From NCBI RefSeq assembly GCF_042186555.1, contig NC_133326.1, positions 438,214,846 through 438,278,845 of the forward strand: a DNA stretch of 64,000 nt, written 5' to 3'. The notes beneath the pieces were generated by a model. It saw nothing but the letters and a program-made list of their open reading frames with translations. It did no database searches and was not told the origin of the DNA. This stretch comes from Aquarana catesbeiana (lineage: Eukaryota > Chordata > Amphibia > Anura > Ranidae). Shown here piece after piece: positions 44,576 to 55,907 of the stretch (its first letter is position 1; the number at the start of each line of letters is the position of its first letter). A program made the position numbers and the translations under genes.

Positions 44576-44766
44576 TTAAAGCGGTTTAAGACCCAAAAGC
44601 AAACATTTATTATATTGCAATTTACCAATTCTTAGATGAGATGGCTGCATTCATTTTTTTTTTAAGGCTTTTCTCTATTTCATCAGGTGATCCAACCAGT
44701 GAGTCTGTTTTTCAAAAGCAGAATCTCTCCAGGAGAATGTATCAGTTATAGAGATGAGACAAATCA

Positions 44767-46289
44767 TTGAACCCTTCAAATAAATCACATTCCCACATTA
44801 CCTCCCTCACCCTCCTGCTTCTCCTAACCTCTGGTGACATATCCCCAAACCCTGGGCCGCCATCATCTGTCTTTGCCCAATGTTCCCATCCCCCTACACC
44901 CTCTGACAGCAGTCGCTACCCACAGACTTTAGTCTCTATTCCTCTTCTTTCCAAAACCAGCCCCCCCTTCTTCTGTGCCCTTTGGAACACACGCTCTGTC
45001 TGTAACAAACTCACCGTCCTCCACGACCTCTTTATCACAAATTCCTTTAACCTACTTGCCATTACTGAAACCTGGCTTCATGAATCAGATACTACTTCTC
45101 CTGCTTCCCTCTCCCATGGTGGCTTTCTCTGGACTTACTCCTCCAGACCAAGTGGACGGAAGGGAGGTGGAGTGGGAATCCTTCTAGCCCCATCCAGCAC
45201 CTATCAGGTACTTCACCCACCTCCCTCTCTGACACTCTCCTCTTTTGAGGCACATTGCATTTGTCTATTCTCTCCCATTTCTCTAAGAATTGCTGTCATC
45301 TACCTGCCCCCTGGACCAGTACCAGCCTTCCTTGTTGACTTCTCTGCCTGGCTACCCTACTTTCTCTCTTCTGAAATTCTCTGTGACTTCAACATCCTTG
45401 TTAACATTAACACTACTATTACTTCTAAACTTCTCAGTCTAACCTCATCTATTGACCTGAAGCAATGGATACAGGCTTCTACTCACTCCAACGGCAACAC
45501 CCTTGACCCAGCTCTCTCCATCTGTCTCCTCACGCATCACCAACTTACTAGCAGACATATCAGCCTGGATGTCACATCACTTCCTCAACCTATCCAAAAA
45601 TGAGCTCATGATATTTTCTCCCTCAGGTGTCATTTCCCCTGATTTCTCTGTAAATATCAACAGCTCAACTATCAATTTGTCCCCCCACGCCAAGGTCCTA
45701 GGTGTAATCCTGGACTCTGAACTAACCTTTCGCCCCACATCCTATCGTTATCCAAAATTTGCCGCCTCAACCTCCGCAACATCTCCAAGATATGCCCCTT
45801 CCTAACCAATGTCACCACAAAGCTTCTAATCCACTCCCTGGTCATCTCCCGCCTCGACTACTGCAACTACCTCCTCATTGGCTTACCTCTAAATAGGCTA
45901 TCCCCACTTCAGTCCATCATGAATGCTGCTGCCAAGCTCATCCACCTCACAAACTGCTCAGCGCCTACTATACCCCTCTGCCAATCCCTCCATTGGCTGC
46001 CACTTAGCCAACAAATTAAATTCAAGATACTAACTATAACTTACAAAGCTATCCACAACCCGGCCCCCAGCTACATCACTAACCTAGTCTCAAAATACCA
46101 ACCTATTCGTTCGTTCTCTTAGCTCCTCCCAAGACCTCCTACTCTCAAACTCCCTTGTTACCTCATCCCATGCTCGCCTTCAGGACTTCTCCAGAGCCTC
46201 TCCCATCCTCTGGAATGCTCTACCCCAATCTGTCCCTTTTTCTCCTACTTTATCCACTTTCAGGCGATCCCTGAACTTTTCAGACGATC
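44767..46289 (+). pseudogene. LINE ORF: 2A-like motif, APE endonuclease, RT C-terminus
   Basis: The 278-codon frame (44767-45603) starts after a hydrophobic LTLLLLLTSGDISPNPGP segment, a 2A-like motif at about 44836-44862. APE motifs follow: FCALWNTRSVCNKLTVLHDL, NLLAITETWLHESD (Glu), GRKGGGVGILLAP, and ILCDFNILV (from GDFN). About 45500 the sequence jumps to RT C-terminal sequence (SSRITNLLADISAWMSHHF, KVLGVILDSELTF, LHWLPLSQQIKFKIL). The RT core, including its catalytic box, is deleted. Confidence 0.85.
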
Positions 46290-46290
46290 C

Positions 46291-46542
46291 ACGTACCTGG
46301 TGGAGATTGAGCTGGAGAGGGGGCTTCTCTTGCACCTCCTGTCCGACACCCCTGGTAGTGATGACAGGGAGTGAAGGACACAGAGTGGCATGAGGGCCGA
46401 TGTAGTTTATGGCGCTGACTGGGCCTTGGCAGGAACCAGGTGGCTGAAGAGCGCTGGGCAGGCTCTGAGAACTGGAGCTCTGTATCGCTGGGTCAGCAGA
46501 AGGAGGCGTAGCCGGGACGTAAGCCAGGAGGTCATCAATAGG
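46291..46542 (-). repeat. Gypsy 3' LTR remnant
   Basis: About 250 bp of the LTR 3' part, collinear with 51301-51515 and in the same orientation. The outer end lacks the TGTC terminus, and the inner end is cut at 46543 by a dispersed repeat. This confirms direct LTR repeats and thus the element's extent. Confidence 0.88.
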
Positions 46543-47942
46543 GATGAGCCAAACACCCCCCATTTCGGTTCGCATCCAGAACATGCGAACAGGCAAAAAA
46601 TTTGTTTGAGCACGCGAACACCATTAAAGTCTATGGGACACGAACATAAATATTCAAAAGTGCTCGTTTTAAATGCAAGTTATTGTCATAAAAAGTGTTT
46701 GGGGACCTGGGTCCTGCCGCAGGAGACATGTATCAATGCAAAAAGAAGTTTTAAAAACGGACGTTTTTTCGGGAGCAGTGATTTTAATAATGCTTAAAGT
46801 GAAACAATGAAAGTGTAATATTCCTTTACATTTTGTACCCGGGGGGTGTCTATAGTATGCCTGTAAAGGGGCGCATGTTTCCCGTGTTTAGAACAGTCTG
46901 ACAGCAAAATGACATTTCTAAAGGAAAAAAAGTCATGTAAAACTACTATTGCTAGCACCGGCTATAATGAATTGTCGGTCCGGCAATACACATAAAAGTT
47001 CATTGATAAAAACGGCATGGAATTAATTTCCCCACAGGGGAACCCTGAACCAAAATTTTTTGAAAAAATGCGTAGGGGTCCCCCTAAATTCCATACCAGG
47101 CCTTTCAGGTCTGATATGGATATTAAGGGGAACCCCGCGCCAAAATGTAAAAAAAATGGCGTGAGGTCCCCCCAAAAATCCATACCAGACCCTTATCCGA
47201 GCACGCAACCTGGCAAGCTGCAGGAAAAGAGGGGGGGAGAGAGAGCGCCCCGCCCCCCTCCTGGACCATACCAGGCCACATGCCCTCAACATTGGGAGGG
47301 TGCTTTGGGGTAGCCCCTCAAAGCACCTTGTCCCCATGTTGATGGGGAGAAGGGCATCCCCACAACCCTTGCTCGGTGGTTGTGGGGGTCTGCGGGCAGG
47401 GGGCTTATCGGAATCTGGAAGCCCACTTTAACAAGGGGACCCCCAGATCCCGGCCCCCCCCTGTGTGAATTGGTAATGGGGTACAAATGTACTCCTACCA
47501 TTTCACAAAAAAAGTGTCAAAAAGGTTAAAAAACACAAGAGACGGTTTTTGACAAGTCCTTTATGAATTTCTTCTTTCTGCTTCTTCTTCCATTTTCTTT
47601 CTTCTGGTCTTCTTTCGGTGTTCTTCTTCCTTCATCTTCTCCATCTTCTTCTTCTCCATCTTCTTCTTCCTCCGCTCTTCTCGTCCCGCATCTTCCTCCG
47701 GCTTCTTCTCCGCTCCGTCCACACGATCCGCCTCAGTGGGAGACTTCCGTCGTGTGACGCTTCGGTTCTTCTGCCACTCCTTATATAATGGAGAGCGGGG
47801 CCACCCGGTGACCCCGCCCTCCCCTGACGCACAGGGACTTCCCTATGGCTATCTCCGTGTTGTCAGAGGGGGGCGGGGTCACTCGTTTACGCAACCGGGT
47901 GACCCCGCCCCCTCTAACAACACAGGGACTTATCCTATCCTG
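46543..47942 (+). repeat. 1.4-kb dispersed repeat within Gypsy
   Basis: It starts TAGGGATGAGCC and contains paired CCATACCAG blocks (47091 and 47180), a G-rich part, a CTT-rich tract and an inverted CCGGGTGACCCCGCC pair at about 47806-47920. No coding evidence. Element breakpoints lie in both Gypsy LTR and integrase, so an accompanying deletion is needed. It is unnamed. Confidence 0.7.
47563..47720 (+). repeat. (CTT)n-rich low-complexity tract
   Basis: Mostly TTCTTC and TTCTCC repeats. Frames across it give Ser-rich or Arg-rich artefact peptides. Confidence 0.9.
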
Positions 47943-47944
47943 GA

Positions 47945-48900
47945 CTGCAGGAACCGAGGAGTCAGGCACGATGTTGGGTAGAAAAGTTGGGAAGTACCTG
48001 TAATTTGCAAAAAACGGGGCTTGTCCCATCGCCGAGTCATCCTGGGCAAAGGATGAGAAACACCATAGGTACTGTTCCAACGTCTGGTTTGTGTGCTCGG
48101 TCTGGCCATTCGTCTTGGGGGTGATAGGCTGATGAAATCAAGTCTTGATCTTTAACATTTTGCACAGGTCTCTCCAGAATTTAGATGTAAATTGTACCCT
48201 TCGGTCGGAGGTGATACTGCTGGGTACTCCATGGAGTCTCACCACTTCCTTGACGAAGGCACAAGCGGTCTCTGTTGCAGACGGGGTTCCTAACATGGGG
48301 ACGAAATGGGCCATCTTTGTTAATCTGTCCACGATCACAAAGATTGTGGTGAATCTTTCGGAGGGTGGAAGCTCAATGATAAAGTCCATACTGATCATCT
48401 CCCAGGGTCTCTTGGGAATGGGCAATGGCCTTAGGCCCCAGACTTTGGTTTTATCATTCTTGCTTCTGTTGCAGACTCCACAGGTACTGACATAATCCTT
48501 ACAATCAGACCTTAGATTTGGCCACCAAAAGGTCTGCTGTACAAGCTCCACAGTCTTGGTTACCCCAAAATGTCCCGCCAAGGGGTGGTCATGGCACAGG
48601 CTGAGGTTCTTGGGGCGCAAGCTTGGGGTTACAAATACCCTTTGGTTGTGCAAGAATAGCTCCTCCTGTTCCTGAAAACAGACACCTGGTGGTAGAACAT
48701 CCCTTGTGGATGCCTGCTTAAGTTGGGTGATTAGGTCTGCTTGTAGCAACAGAAAACTCTGGGCTGGTAGGATTGTGTCTGTCTGGCGATGTCCTTCCTC
48801 TTCTGGATACATGCGTAATGATGCATGGGGTTTGCCATATTTGGAACCCGGTCTGAAGGTAATATGGAAGGAGAAATGGGAAAAGAACAGTGCCCACTGA
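47945..48900 (-). pseudogene. Gypsy integrase, truncated
   Basis: HDHPLAGHFGVTKTVELVQQ and a CGVCNRSK block form the HHCC zinc-binding domain (about 48595-48460). MISMDFIIELP carries the first catalytic Asp and ITSDRRVQF the second, with the usual Gly changed to Arg. An extra base near 48115 shifts the frame just before the NGQTE-like region with the Glu. Sequence ends about 47945 at the dispersed repeat. Confidence 0.88.
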
Positions 48901-49870
48901 TCAAAATAGGGTGCACTGCTCCTTCCAGCAAGTAACGCCATTCTTCTAGGGCTGTTTTTATGGCTAGTAATTCTCAATCACCCACGTCGTAGTTCGTCTG
49001 CGTGGGACTGAGTTTCGTCGAGAAGAAGGCGATGGGATGCAACGGGGACTTCTTTCCTCGACGCTGAGACAGGATGGCTCTCACGGCATTTTCTGAAGCG
49101 TCAACCTTGAGGACGTAAGGTCATGCGGAGTCTGGGTGCTGCAGAATGGGTGCTGAGGTGAACAGAGTCTTTAATTGGTCAAAAAAAATAAGTCCTAGGA
49201 ACTGAGTTGTTTCTTTTTCAAATTCGCATTTTTCAGCTTTTGCAAATAGTCCTTGATCCTTTAGCCAGCCGAGGATTTTCTTCACATGGTCGCAGTGTGC
49301 AGAGAGAGAATTGAAGAAAATCAGGATGTTGTCTAAGTAGACAATTAGGAACAAATTAAGAAAGTCTCTAAAAATGTCATTGACAAAGTGCTGAAAAGTT
49401 GCTGGGGCATTGCACAATCCGGCATGATGAGATACTCATAGTGTCCAAATCTAGTGCGGAAAGCCGCCTTCCATTTGCCCCATTTGCGGATCCGAACTAG
49501 GTTATATGCGCCCCATAAGTCAAGCTTCGGGAACACTGTGGACGTCTTGAAGCGTTGGAACAGTTCTGGAACCAGGGGCAAAGGATATCTGTTCTTGATG
49601 GTTATCTTGTTAAATTCCCGGTAGTCAACGCAGGGGCGTAAGGTATGGTCCTTTTTTCTACGAAAAAGATTCCAGCACCCGCGGGGGACGTGGAAGGCCA
49701 GATGAAACCCTTCTCCAAGTTTTCATCAATATACTGACGTAGTACTTTAAGTTCCAGTTCAGAGAGGGGAAAGATTCGCCCAAAAGGGATTTCTGCACCT
49801 GGCAACAGTTTAATTGGGCAGTCATATGGGCGGTGAGGTGGTAGGATGTCTGCTTTCCCTTTATCAAAAA
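48900..49870 (-). pseudogene. Gypsy reverse transcriptase and RNase H, catalytic Asp changed
   Basis: RT blocks: PSTSPAGAGIFFVEK, FPKLDLWGAYNLVRI, FGHYEYLIMP, and the box IVYLDNILIF near 49345-49325, where the second Asp of YLDD is now Asn. KILGWLKDQGLFAKAEKCEF follows. RNase H sequence follows with strong decay. The Asp-to-Asn change alone is expected to abolish polymerisation. Confidence 0.88.
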
Positions 49871-49969
49871 CTTCCAGGAATTAATGATAGGCTGCTGGTA
49901 TGAGTTGTGACACAGGGAGAGTCAGTATGTACCCCAAGAAGGGGTGCAGGTTTCATAGGAATCGGGTGA

Positions 49970-50400
49970 AGTCAGGACTGCTGGCAGTAGGCAGATGAAA
50001 AGGTCAGTTCTCCTGTTTCCCAGTTTATCCGTGGGTTGTGGGCTTGCAACCAGGGGATGCCCAGGATAATGGGAAACAGAGGGGATGGAATAATGTCCAA
50101 GCGCAGGTATTCCCGATGACTGGTATCGGATACAGCCAGTAGTGGGTAAGTCTCATGTGTTATAGGCCCAGACCTGAGACGGGATCCATCGGCCAGATGG
50201 ATGGACAACATGCGTGTCTTTGCTTGTGAAGGGATTTGATGATGTAGGGCAAAGTCCTTGTCCATGAAACAGCTGCAGGCTCCGAATCGATTTTGGCTGA
50301 TACTTGGATGTCTTTCCCAGGAATCTGAAGCGACAGGGACAGAGTGATATGCACAGCTCTACTCCCTATGGAGATAGATAGATAGCTAGAGGGTATGGTC
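49970..50400 (-). pseudogene. Gypsy aspartic protease region, degraded
   Basis: Downstream of the knuckle, a block ISAKIDSEPAAVS corresponds to the protease active-site neighbourhood, where the DSGA-type triad is disrupted. MLSIHLADGSRLRSGP and FPIILGIPWLQAHNPRINWE follow, the latter being the conserved end of Gypsy protease. A frameshift occurs near the active site. Confidence 0.75.
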
Positions 50401-51256
50401 TTGGTTCTGGTAGGTCTCACAGGGCAGTTTTGAAGATAATGTCCTGCTACCCCACAGTATAGACACAAATCCTCCCATCGTCGTTGCAACTTTTCCTCAC
50501 TAGAGAGTGGGGAACGCAAAAGTCCAAGTTGCATGGAACAAACGTGCCTGCCGATTCGTTGGAGGAATGGAGATGCCAGCCTTCTCTGCCCTCCTTTCTC
50601 TGAACCTACGATCAAGCTGGATGGCAAGATTAACAGGGTTTTCAAGGGAACTGGGGACCCCCACATGAGCAAGCTAATCCTTGGGTTCTTCAGACAGGCC
50701 AAGGCAGAACTGATGCCATAAGGCAGCATCATTCCAGCTTGTATCAGAGGTACACAGGCAGAATTCTGCCACATAGTCCTCAGCGGGTCGATGACCCTGA
50801 TGTAGAGTATGAAGGGTTGACTCTGCAGTGGTTATGCGCTGGGGATCATAATAAAGCTGGGCCATTGCTTCAAAGAATGAAGAGAGTGAGTTCAAGATTG
50901 CGCTGTTCTGTTCCAGAAGCTGATGAGCCCAAGAAGTAGGAATATGACAAACCCCACCTTGGTGGTTTCTAGTGAAAAGGTTCTCGGCTGTAGGGCAAAG
51001 TAAAGCTCACAAGAGTTCTTAAATGCACAGAATTTGTGCCGTCGCCAGCGAATCGCTCTGGTGCAGGGACTCGAGGTTTAGGTGGTGGCATAGTTTCCAT
51101 GGATGTGAAAAAAGTCTGTTCAGATAAGGAGCAGCCAGGTGCGGTAGCAGGTGCGGGAGTTGCCAAGGTAGGAGCCATGGGTTGAATGCGATCCTCCAGC
51201 TGCTGGTAGCTCTTTTGCAGGGTGCAGACTGCCTGGGTGAGAGACACAAGTTGCAA
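50400..51256 (-). pseudogene. Gypsy gag with zinc knuckle, broken
   Basis: Starts MQLVSLTQAVCTLQKSYQQL at 51256, with PPPKPRVPAPERFAGDG before a frame break. Capsid-like ESTLHTLHQGHRPAEDYVAE follows, then LYCGVAGHYLQNC, a CX2CX4HX4C zinc knuckle (about 50470-50425). Gag would package RNA in virus-like particles. At least two frame changes. Confidence 0.85.
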
Positions 51257-51299
51257 GCAGAGCCCCTCCCTCGATCTCCGGCATCGGGCTGAGTGGTAC

Positions 51300-51907
51300 T
51301 GTCACGTACCTGGTGGAGATCGAGCTGGAGAGGGGGCTTCTCTTGCACCTCCTGTCCGACACCCCTGGTAGTGATGACCGGGAGTGAAGGACACAGAGTG
51401 GCACGAGGGCCGATGTGGTTGATGGCACTGACTGGGCCTTGGCAGGAACCAGGTGGCTGAAGAGCGCTGGGCAGGAGAAGGAGGCATAGCCCGGATGTAA
51501 GCCAGGAGGTCATCAACAGCTGGACAGAGCAGGTACCAAGACAAGAGGCAGAGACGGGGCACAGGCCGGTTTCGGTACACAGACGGGCAGCAAAGTACAG
51601 GAACATCAGGCAGAAGCGGAGTCAAACACAAGCCGGGATCAGGTAGGCAGGCGGAGGTCCAGGAGAAGGTTCAGGTGTAGCCGGGTCAAGACACAGAAAG
51701 CTGGAACAGATCAGGTAAGCAGGCACTAGCTGAAAGACCACTCAGCAATGTTCATGTGTCAGTGTTCAGTTTAAATAGGCTTACTTGGCGCCCATACGTG
51801 CACATGCGTGCCCACGCATGCGCTAATACAAGTCCCTCTTTGTACACACACTGGTGTGCCCGGTGCTTGTGCACAGATGCGCATCTGTTAGCCGGACTTC
51901 TCTTACA
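51300..51907 (-). repeat. Gypsy 5' LTR
   Basis: The LTR reads TGTAAGAGAAGTCCGGC at one end and GGTACGTGACA at the other on the minus strand, giving TG...CA termini. Its 51300-51520 part matches 46291-46542 closely. A ~36-bp block near 46463-46500 is absent from this LTR. Promoter and polyadenylation function would lie here, but no element was pinpointed. Length ~608 bp. Confidence 0.8.
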
Positions 51908-52188
51908 AAGCCTATCTGGCCCCCACCTAACAACTGTACATTTATCCTCTCAATCAGCACATCGCCCACAGCTATTACCTCTTGTATCTCTTGACCTTCC
52001 CACTTAGATTGTAAGCTCTAAGGAGCAGGGCCCTCTGATTCCTACTGTATTAAAGTGTATTGTATTTGTACTATCTACCCTCAAGTTGTAAAGCGCTACA
52101 TAAACTGTTGGAGCTATATAAATCCTGTATAATAATAATAATTGAACTCTGGCAGGAATGCTTACGATGATCAGCTTTTATATACTTA

Positions 52189-52968
52189 TTACCCACCTTA
52201 AGACCAGCCGCCATTATTATACTGCAGCAGGTTGGCTCTCCTGGGGGAATCGCCGTAGGTGCACGTCAGCTGCTTTAAGACCGATGGGGGGGGCGCAACG
52301 CCAGAGCCCATGTGCGTGGCCTGCGGCCTCCATGTCCCCCGGGCACCCGCTATCGCTCCACAGAGAGTTCTGACAGGGGAAGAGAAACAGATCTGCTGTT
52401 CCTAGTAATTAGGAACAGTAATCTATCTCCTCCTCCAGTCTATCCCATCCCTCCACAGTTAGAAACACCTCCCAGGGAACACATTTAACCCTTTGAGCAC
52501 TGATCGCTGTATAAATGTCAATGGTCCCAAAAATGTGTCAAAAGTGTCCCATCTGTCCGCTGAAATGTCGCAGTCTTGCTAAAAAGCGAAGATCGCCGCC
52601 TTAACTAGTAAAAAAAAAATAATAATAAAAATGTCAAAAATCTATCCCCTATTTTTATTTATTTTTTTATCAACAATATGTAGAAGAATACATATTGGCC
52701 TAAACTGATGAAGAAATCAGTTTGTTTGGAGTGGGGGATATTTATTATAGCAAAAAGTAAAAATTATTGGATTTTTTTTCAAAATTGTTGCTCTTTTTTT
52801 GTTTATAGCCCAAAAAGTAAACGCAGAGGTGGTCAAATACCACCAAAAGAAAGCTCTATTTGTGGGAAAAAAAAGGACATCAATTTTGTTTGGGTACAAC
52901 GTTGCATGACTGCGCAACTGTCAGTTAAAGTGACGCAGTGCCGTATCGCAAAAAAAAGCTGGTGAGCG
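52189..52968 (+). repeat. Dispersed repeat R4
   Basis: Same family as R1: ACCAGCCGCC near the start, a GATCTGCTGTTCCTAGTAAT block, and the shared core at 52835-52866. The left end has a mutated TTACCCACC start, and the right end is truncated after CGCAAAAAAAAGC. Confidence 0.8.
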
Positions 52969-53817
52969 ACGTTTTTGAGCATTTATCAACGTTTATCAGC
53001 GTTTATCAGTGTTAGAGCGTTTTTACAGCTGAAAAACGTCTCTCGGAAACCCACTAGTTTTGGGGTTTTTTTATTGCTCAAAAACACCACTGCCCAAAAC
53101 TGCTGATAACAGCCTATGTGTGCATGGAAACATAGGATAACATGATGGAGAGTTTAATGACTGTAGAAAAAAACGTCTACTGCCAAAAACAGCGGCTGTA
53201 AAAACGTAAAAAAACATCCAGTGTGCATGAGGCCTTATTCTTTTGACCGTCTCTACCTGCGTCATACAGGCTATTGAATGTCATTTTCCTTTACAGGTGC
53301 TCAACAATAGATGTCCACTTTTTGCCTTTCTTTTCATAGATAATGAGGTTCCGCTGTTTGTTTTACAACACAGAAGTATCTGATTCCTGTTGTATCCGGA
53401 TACATTGAGCTATCGACCTATCTCCTAATTGTGTGGCTTTTCTTATTAATACCTGGAATATGAGATGCTGCTACAGACAGTCCCTGCTAAAAATCTATTT
53501 ATCATAATGAGATAGCAAACAACTAAATGTAAAACAGACTTAGCATCAGATATATTTTTATTGGTAATGTGTAATTCTAACACTTAGAGGTATTTATTAC
53601 CTCTTGCAGAGATCAAAGTATTTAATCTGACAATGCCTTTGGCTGCTTTTTTTTCAGGAGGACAGTGCCACTGTTCATAAATTATCCAGGAATGGCATCT
53701 ACCTCCTGAGCTGAGATGCCAACTTAGAGATCACACTCCTGTAAGTCCTGATGCCCTTGCAGTTCTTGGCTGTGTTTACAATTTCTGACACAGATCAGCC
53801 TCCTGCTGCTGCCTCTC
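52969..53817. other. Unassigned sequence
   Basis: A repeat-like block with several AAAAACGT and CGTTTATCA motifs fills 52975-53240. The rest is AT-rich with no motif. Related A-rich sequence is present at about 57780-57960. Confidence 0.4.
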
Positions 53818-53820
53818 TTA

Positions 53821-53980
53821 AGCTGGATACACACAATACAGCTTTTGTTGTTAGATTTCCTTTAGCTTTACCTTCAACTAGGCCTTGCCTGATTGCATAC
53901 AAGTTGAAAGTGTTTAGGTTTGACCTCATATTATATGGTTTTAGTAAATCTAAAGAAAGTTGTATAGTGTGTATCCAGCT
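53821..53980. mobile_element. TTA-flanked MITE, 160 bp
   Basis: Inverted ends AGCTGGATACACAC and GTGTATCCAGCT, extended imperfectly to TTAGATTT-like sequence. TTA occurs at 53818-53820 and 53981-53983. It can fold back and fits the PIF/Harbinger-type target. Confidence 0.85.
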
Positions 53981-54112
53981 TTACCTTGTGACAGGCTGTA
54001 AAGTTACATGGTTGCAGTTTGATAACTGGGTGAGCGAAGAGTGAGACAATGCTATATTCAGCATTTTCTGATAACCTCAACTTCGGGGCAAAGTCACTGG
54101 ACTGAAGCTTAA

Positions 54113-54565
54113 AGGCTATGTAAAGGTTTAAAAAACAAAAAAAACTAACAAATGTCATGTGGCCCCGATCCTCCTCTTCTGGGGTCCCTCAGTGGCGCTC
54201 CTGGCTCCTCCTCTTCTCAAGTGCCCCGTTGGAGAGCCGCTCTCCCTCTGGACACTCAGGTGGGCATGCTCCCATGTCCTACTGCATCCATTGTACGCAG
54301 ACAGCAGGGCTCGGCCCCACCCCTGGCCCCCACATCATTCGATTTGATTGACAGCAGCGGGAGCCAATGGCTGCCCTGCTATCAGTCTATCCATTCAGGA
54401 CTAAACACACCGGCTGGAGTTGGTGCGCTCGTCCCCATCGCTGGAAAGACCGGGTTCTGGTAAATAAAAGGGGGGCTTTGGGGGGCAGCTGCATCACAGG
54501 AGGTTTTTTTCACCTTAATGCATAAAGTGCATTAAGTTGAAAAACCCTGAGGGTTTAAAACCCCT
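54113..54565. mobile_element. TTAA MITE M3
   Basis: Same family as M1: shared TCTTCTGGGGTCCCTCAGTG and a GGTTTTTTTCACC hairpin near the right. TTAA is present at 54109-54112 and 54566-54569. The left terminus is mutated (AGGCTATGTAAAGG). Confidence 0.88.
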
Positions 54566-54894
54566 TTAAGAAATGTGTTTTTAATAATGAAGGTGCATAA
54601 GTTATAGGAATTTATTCAAACAGCCTGCATGGTCCACTTTAAAGTATAAGTTAACCTTTGGGAACATGTTACGTGTTCCACCCCCTTTTTAGGGTGGAAC
54701 AATGTAACATGTTCCCACTTCTGCAGCATCTCCCCAATAACTGCATCTAGTGATAGGAAGTGGGGAACCTTCTCCCGATGTCACTATTTAAAAAATAAAC
54801 GCGGCCATGCGGGACCCCACCCGGCCTTGTAATTCTGTGAATGGGAAGCTACAACTATCAACAGCATTTGCGGCTGTCGGCTTGTAGTTCTCAA

Positions 54895-55534
54895 TTAACC
54901 ACTTCAGCCCCGGAAGGTTTTAGCCACTTCCTGACCAGGCCATTTTTTGCGATACAGCACTGCGTTATTTTAATTGACAATTACATGGTCGTGCGACATT
55001 GTAAACAAACAAAATTGATGTCCTTTTCTTCTCATAAATAGAGCTTTATTTTGGTGGTACTAGTAATGGCGGTGATCTGCGATTTTTAGCGGGACTACAA
55101 CATTGAGGCAGACAAATCTGACTCTATGTGAAACTTTTTGGGGACCAGTGACATTATTACATTGATCAGTGCTATGAAAATGCACTGATCAATGTATAAA
55201 AGACACTGACAGGGAAGGGGTTAACACTAGGGGGTGATCAAGGAATTAACTGTGTTACCTGGGTGTGTTCTAACTATAGGGACAATGGGCTGCAGAGACA
55301 TGACAGAGATCACTGTTCCCAATCACTGGGAACAGCAGATCTCTGGGATGTCTCCTGTCAGAACTGGGATCTCCTTGTTTACATAGGCAGATCCCCATTC
55401 TGCCGATGTGTACCGCAATCGCGGGTGCCCGGTGGACATCAAATCCGCGCGTGTACCCACAGTTTCACATGTACGAAGGAGAGCCAACCTGCTGCAGTGT
55501 AACTGCGGCAGCTGGTCGGCAAATGGTCAATTAA
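54895..55534 (-). repeat. TTAA-flanked dispersed repeat R5
   Basis: An inverted copy of the R1 family with TTAA at 54895-54898 and 55531-55534, the shared core at 55034-55061, and a GGAACAGCAGATCTC block inverted relative to R1. It is internally deleted compared with R6. Confidence 0.85.
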
Positions 55535-55907
55535 CAGGGCACTATTGAGCACTCTGGTAGTCCACTGATTCTTCCTGTCAGTGTGTATCTGTACGCCCCT
55601 ATGAGGTCCCAGAAAAATACAGGTATTCTTTTCAGCTTGTCAAAGAGATTTAAGAAAATGAACTAGAACTAGACGAGGGTGCGTTTCTCTACGCACCAAA
55701 GGGCCACTTAACTAAAACTTAACCTTTATTGTAAATTATAAAATGTATGTAAATGACCATAACAGGTATACCTATAGGGTGAGGTCAATGGCACTATATA
55801 TGAACCATCGTTCTCTATGTGGTAATATTAACATCTACCAGGTTTCACCAGGTGAAACTTCTCTTGATATATACATATATGAGGTTATTATCACCTCTTA
55901 CATTCAA

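Larger units (their letters stand above)
46291..51907 (-). mobile_element. Ty3/Gypsy LTR retrotransposon, decayed
   Basis: On the minus strand: a 5' LTR (51907-51300), gag, protease, RT, RNase H, integrase, and a 3' LTR remnant (46542-46291). Gene order RT-RNase H-integrase defines Ty3/Gypsy. A 1.4-kb dispersed repeat (46543-47942) replaces the end of integrase and part of the 3' LTR. No TSD was recognised. Many frameshifts make it inactive. Confidence 0.9.
44767..52140 (+). mobile_element. L2/CR1-type LINE split by a Gypsy element
   Basis: The 5' part (44767-46289) carries an APE endonuclease and the RT C-terminal end. The 3' part (51908-52140) has the tail including TTGTAAAGCGCTACATAAAC and ends in an ATAATAATAAT microsatellite typical of L2-like LINEs. 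The Gypsy element at 46291-51907 separates them, with about 20 bp lost. Confidence 0.85.

Noticed and set aside
47563..47832. Ser-rich and Arg-rich ORFs
   Set aside because: They are translations of a CTT-rich low-complexity tract on opposite strands.
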